Below are positions 5,692-7,787 of a stretch of DNA of 7,787 nt, in pieces. The position numbers were made by a program, and so were the translations under genes. The DNA lies in contig JALNXZ010000064.1 in assembly GCA_023230125.1 (NCBI GenBank), positions 1 through 7,787 on the forward strand, read 5' to 3'. Below the pieces are notes generated by a model. The model did no database searches and was not told where the DNA came from. It was given only the letters and a program-made list of their open reading frames with translations. The stretch is from Bacteroidales bacterium (GTDB lineage: Bacteria > Bacteroidota > Bacteroidia > Bacteroidales > UBA1402). Each line of letters starts with the position of its first letter. Positions within the stretch are counted from its first letter, which is position 1.

Positions 5692-7068
5692 ATGAAACAA
5701 GAAGATAACGACTTTAATGTTCCTGAATTGGTTGAACGTTACGAACGTAGCCTTTCAGAAGGTCGCTCAGGTTATTTTGACGTGGACGAACTCGAGGAAA
5801 TTTCTGACTTTTACCAGAAAAAAGGCAGAAACAAGGAGTCTTCTGAAGTCGTGGAGATGGGATTGCGCCTGCATCCCAACAGTAGTATTCTTTTACTTAA
5901 ACGGGCAACCCTCTATTTAGAAATAGGAGAGGCAAGACGTGCCTTGCAAATCATAGACCGCTTACCTGAAAGGAACGATTTAGACGCCAATCTGGTTCGT
6001 GCTGAAATTTTTATGCAACTTGACCGCCAGGATGATGCGCTTAAGTTGCTGCACAAGGTGATGGACGAAGAATCAATAGAAAAATCATCGCTCTGTCTTG
6101 ATATCACAGGTATTTTGGTGGAAGCTGGTATGCATAATGAGGCCCTTCTGTTTTTGCAGGAAGCCCTTGAAAATGATTCAAGAAACATTGACTTGCTTTT
6201 TGAAATGGCTTATAGCTATGAGCAATTGGGCAATACCCAGAAAGCCATTCTGACCTATCATCATATTCTTGAAATTGATCCCTATTCCGGTGAGACCTGG
6301 TTTAATCTTGGACAAGCCTGTTTCAATGAAAATCTGTACGCTGAAGCCATCGAAGCCTACGATTTTGCGATAGTCGTCAATCCGAATGATTTTCTGTCTC
6401 AATTACAAAAAGCACATTCCCTGTTCCAATTCGGACAATATCTGAGAGCTGCCGACGTCTATCGGGAATACAGTCTTAACACTGAAGCGACAGACCTCGT
6501 TTTGGTTTATGAAGGTGAGTCATACGAAAAAGCCGGTCTGTTTGAGCAAGCCATGGAATGCTATCAGAAAGCCTTGGATATCAATCCGGAAAATGTGGAC
6601 GCCTGTACAGGAATGGGCATTTGTCTCATGGAAAATGATCAATACAGTGCCAGTCTGGTCTGGTTTGAAAAAGCCCTTCGGATAGATCAATCCATCAGTG
6701 AGACTTGGGTTTATGTGGCAGAAGTATTTGTAAACCTCGAAATGCCGGAAGAAGCTCTGATGAGTTATAAACGATCTCTTGATATTGATCCTGCGCAGGC
6801 GGACGTACTGGCATCCGTCGGGAATCTCTATTTTGACGCCAAACAGTACAGTCAGGCTTTGACCAACTATCAGGAAGCGGAGCTGTTTGATTCGGATTTG
6901 GCAGGACTTCCTCTTTTTTATGCATTGGTCTATGCCAAGATCGGCGACGCAGACCTTGCCAGGGAATATTTGACCAAAGCTGTTCAGGCAGACGAAAATG
7001 CTCAGAAAATTTATGATGATATCATGAATGACAAAGAAGAGGAAGAACCTATCAAACAACCATCCTAA
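5692..7068 (+). CDS. Tetratricopeptide repeat protein
   Basis: The 458-residue product is almost entirely TPR helices. From residue 166 to 437 eight repeats follow each other in perfect 34-residue register, starting at 166, 200, 234, 268, 302, 336, 370 and 404, with typical endings such as YHHILEIDPY, YQKALDINPEN and YKRSLDIDPAQ. About four more divergent repeats fill 29-165. There is no signal peptide, membrane segment or catalytic domain, and the acidic tail ends NDKEEEEPIKQPS, so it is a cytoplasmic protein-binding scaffold of unknown partner. The frame is open upstream to a TTG at 5656, but I chose the ATG at 5692 because it gives MKQEDNDFNVPELVERYE, like related Bacteroidetes proteins, and leaves the hairpin outside. 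It is one base from aroE, pointing to translational coupling. The exact function is unknown; a link to aromatic amino acid synthesis rests on position only. Confidence 0.9.
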   Translation: MKQEDNDFNVPELVERYERSLSEGRSGYFDVDELEEISDFYQKKGRNKESSEVVEMGLRLHPNSSILLLKRATLYLEIGEARRALQIIDRLPERNDLDANLVRAEIFMQLDRQDDALKLLHKVMDEESIEKSSLCLDITGILVEAGMHNEALLFLQEALENDSRNIDLLFEMAYSYEQLGNTQKAILTYHHILEIDPYSGETWFNLGQACFNENLYAEAIEAYDFAIVVNPNDFLSQLQKAHSLFQFGQYLRAADVYREYSLNTEATDLVLVYEGESYEKAGLFEQAMECYQKALDINPENVDACTGMGICLMENDQYSASLVWFEKALRIDQSISETWVYVAEVFVNLEMPEEALMSYKRSLDIDPAQADVLASVGNLYFDAKQYSQALTNYQEAELFDSDLAGLPLFYALVYAKIGDADLAREYLTKAVQADENAQKIYDDIMNDKEEEEPIKQPS

Positions 7069-7069
7069 A

Positions 7070-7787
7070 ATGAAACAATACGGCTTGTTGGGCTATCCGC
7101 TTTCACATTCCTTCTCTTGCGGATATTTTGCTGAAAAATTCAAAAAAGAGGGCATAGATGCGCAATATGAAAATTATGCCATCGATTCCATTGATAAATT
7201 ACCTCAACTGATTGCCGAAAATACTCAATTAATAGGGTTGAATGTCACCATTCCCTATAAAGAATCAGTTCTTTCGTATATCGATGTGCTTGATCCGGAA
7301 GCGGAAGCTATAGGTGCTGTCAATACCATCCGAATAGAACGTGACGTCAATCATAAACCCTGTCTCACCGGATACAATACAGATTTAATCGGATTTCGTG
7401 AATCCATACTTCCATTGGTGGAAAAACTCCGAAATTCATCCCGGATTTGTTATCTTGAAAAAACTTATGAAGGCTTCGCGTTGAAAGCCTTGATTTTAGG
7501 TACAGGTGGGGCATCCAAAGCTGTAGAGTATGGTTTGAAACAAATGGGTATTGAAACCCTCTATGTATCCCGTAGTCCTAAAGGTGGGAGGGTCACTTAT
7601 GAAAATTTAAACCACTCCTATTACGATGAATACCACATTATTGTAAATACGACCCCATTGGGCATGTATCCCAATGTTCAAACCTGCCCTCCCATCGATT
7701 ATAAATGCATTGGACCCAATCACTTGCTTTTCGATGCCGTCTATAACCCGGAAAAAACACTTTTTCTTCAAAAAGGAGAAAAGCAAG
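7070..7787 (+). CDS. aroE: Shikimate dehydrogenase (C-terminus beyond the window)
   Basis: AroE reduces 3-dehydroshikimate to shikimate with NADPH, the fourth step of the shikimate pathway to aromatic amino acids and folate. The frame stays open for 239 codons to the right edge, so only the last few residues are missing (family length is roughly 250-290). The N-terminal substrate domain has the shikimate-binding serines S12 and S14 in GYPLSHSFS, the catalytic lysine K64 in NVTIPYKE, and GAVNTI (82-87). D105 in GYNTDLIGF is the catalytic partner aspartate. The Rossmann domain begins at ALILGTGGASKAV (140-152), followed by NTTPLGMYPN (193-202) and FDAVYNPEKTLFL (221-233). The start ATG lies one base after the TPR stop codon. 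About 20 residues between 118 and 139 look like a lineage-specific insertion before the Rossmann domain. Quinate/shikimate dehydrogenase YdiB is a less likely alternative. Confidence 0.95.
   Translation, partial: MKQYGLLGYPLSHSFSCGYFAEKFKKEGIDAQYENYAIDSIDKLPQLIAENTQLIGLNVTIPYKESVLSYIDVLDPEAEAIGAVNTIRIERDVNHKPCLTGYNTDLIGFRESILPLVEKLRNSSRICYLEKTYEGFALKALILGTGGASKAVEYGLKQMGIETLYVSRSPKGGRVTYENLNHSYYDEYHIIVNTTPLGMYPNVQTCPPIDYKCIGPNHLLFDAVYNPEKTLFLQKGEKQ

Noticed and set aside
6520..7059. Open frame of 179 codons on the minus strand, opposite the TPR gene
   Set aside because: The TPR repeats have an exact 34-residue register on the other strand, so this antisense frame is a by-product of their codon usage.

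Overview
The window looks like chromosomal DNA from a member of the Bacteroidetes, most likely the order Bacteroidales. The protein sequences resemble that group: UxaC with its typical N-terminus, KdgK ending in a GGDASGRV-type tail, and a bacterial GlnS. The start codons lack Shine-Dalgarno sequences and sit in AT-rich leaders. Two candidate promoters carry the TAnnTTTG -7 element of Bacteroidetes primary sigma factors. The base composition is moderately AT-rich, and I see no phage, IS, integron, CRISPR or tRNA sequence.

Left half (1-3403, minus strand): a hexuronate catabolic operon read right to left as uxaC, kdgK, kdgA and a transporter. UxaC (1997-3403) isomerises glucuronate or galacturonate. 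KdgK (852-1895) phosphorylates 2-keto-3-deoxygluconate, and KdgA (164-835) cleaves the product to pyruvate and glyceraldehyde-3-phosphate. The first 27 codons of an ExuT-like major facilitator transporter (1-81) run off the left edge. The steps between UxaC and KdgK (reductase and dehydratase, UxuB/UxuA or UxaB/UxaA) are not in the window and must be encoded elsewhere, perhaps beyond the transporter. Short inverted repeats precede uxaC and kdgK, and a 12-bp stem-loop lies between kdgA and the transporter.

Middle (3404-3949): a 546-base gap between divergent genes. It holds a candidate uxaC promoter at the left, a strong symmetrical stem-loop terminator at 3712-3743, and a good candidate glnS promoter at 3875-3906. 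No protein gene is convincing here. A terminator in a divergent gap with nothing obvious to terminate is the main oddity of the window and may mark an unannotated small RNA.

Right half (3950-7787, plus strand): housekeeping genes. These are glnS (glutaminyl-tRNA synthetase), a 458-residue protein made almost wholly of tetratricopeptide repeats, and the first 239 codons of aroE (shikimate dehydrogenase), which starts one base after the TPR gene stops. The TPR gene is best started at the ATG at 5692, not at the upstream in-frame TTG at 5656.

Overall this is an ordinary metabolic and housekeeping region. I found no clear sign of a novel defence or mobile system. The items worth a second look are non-coding.
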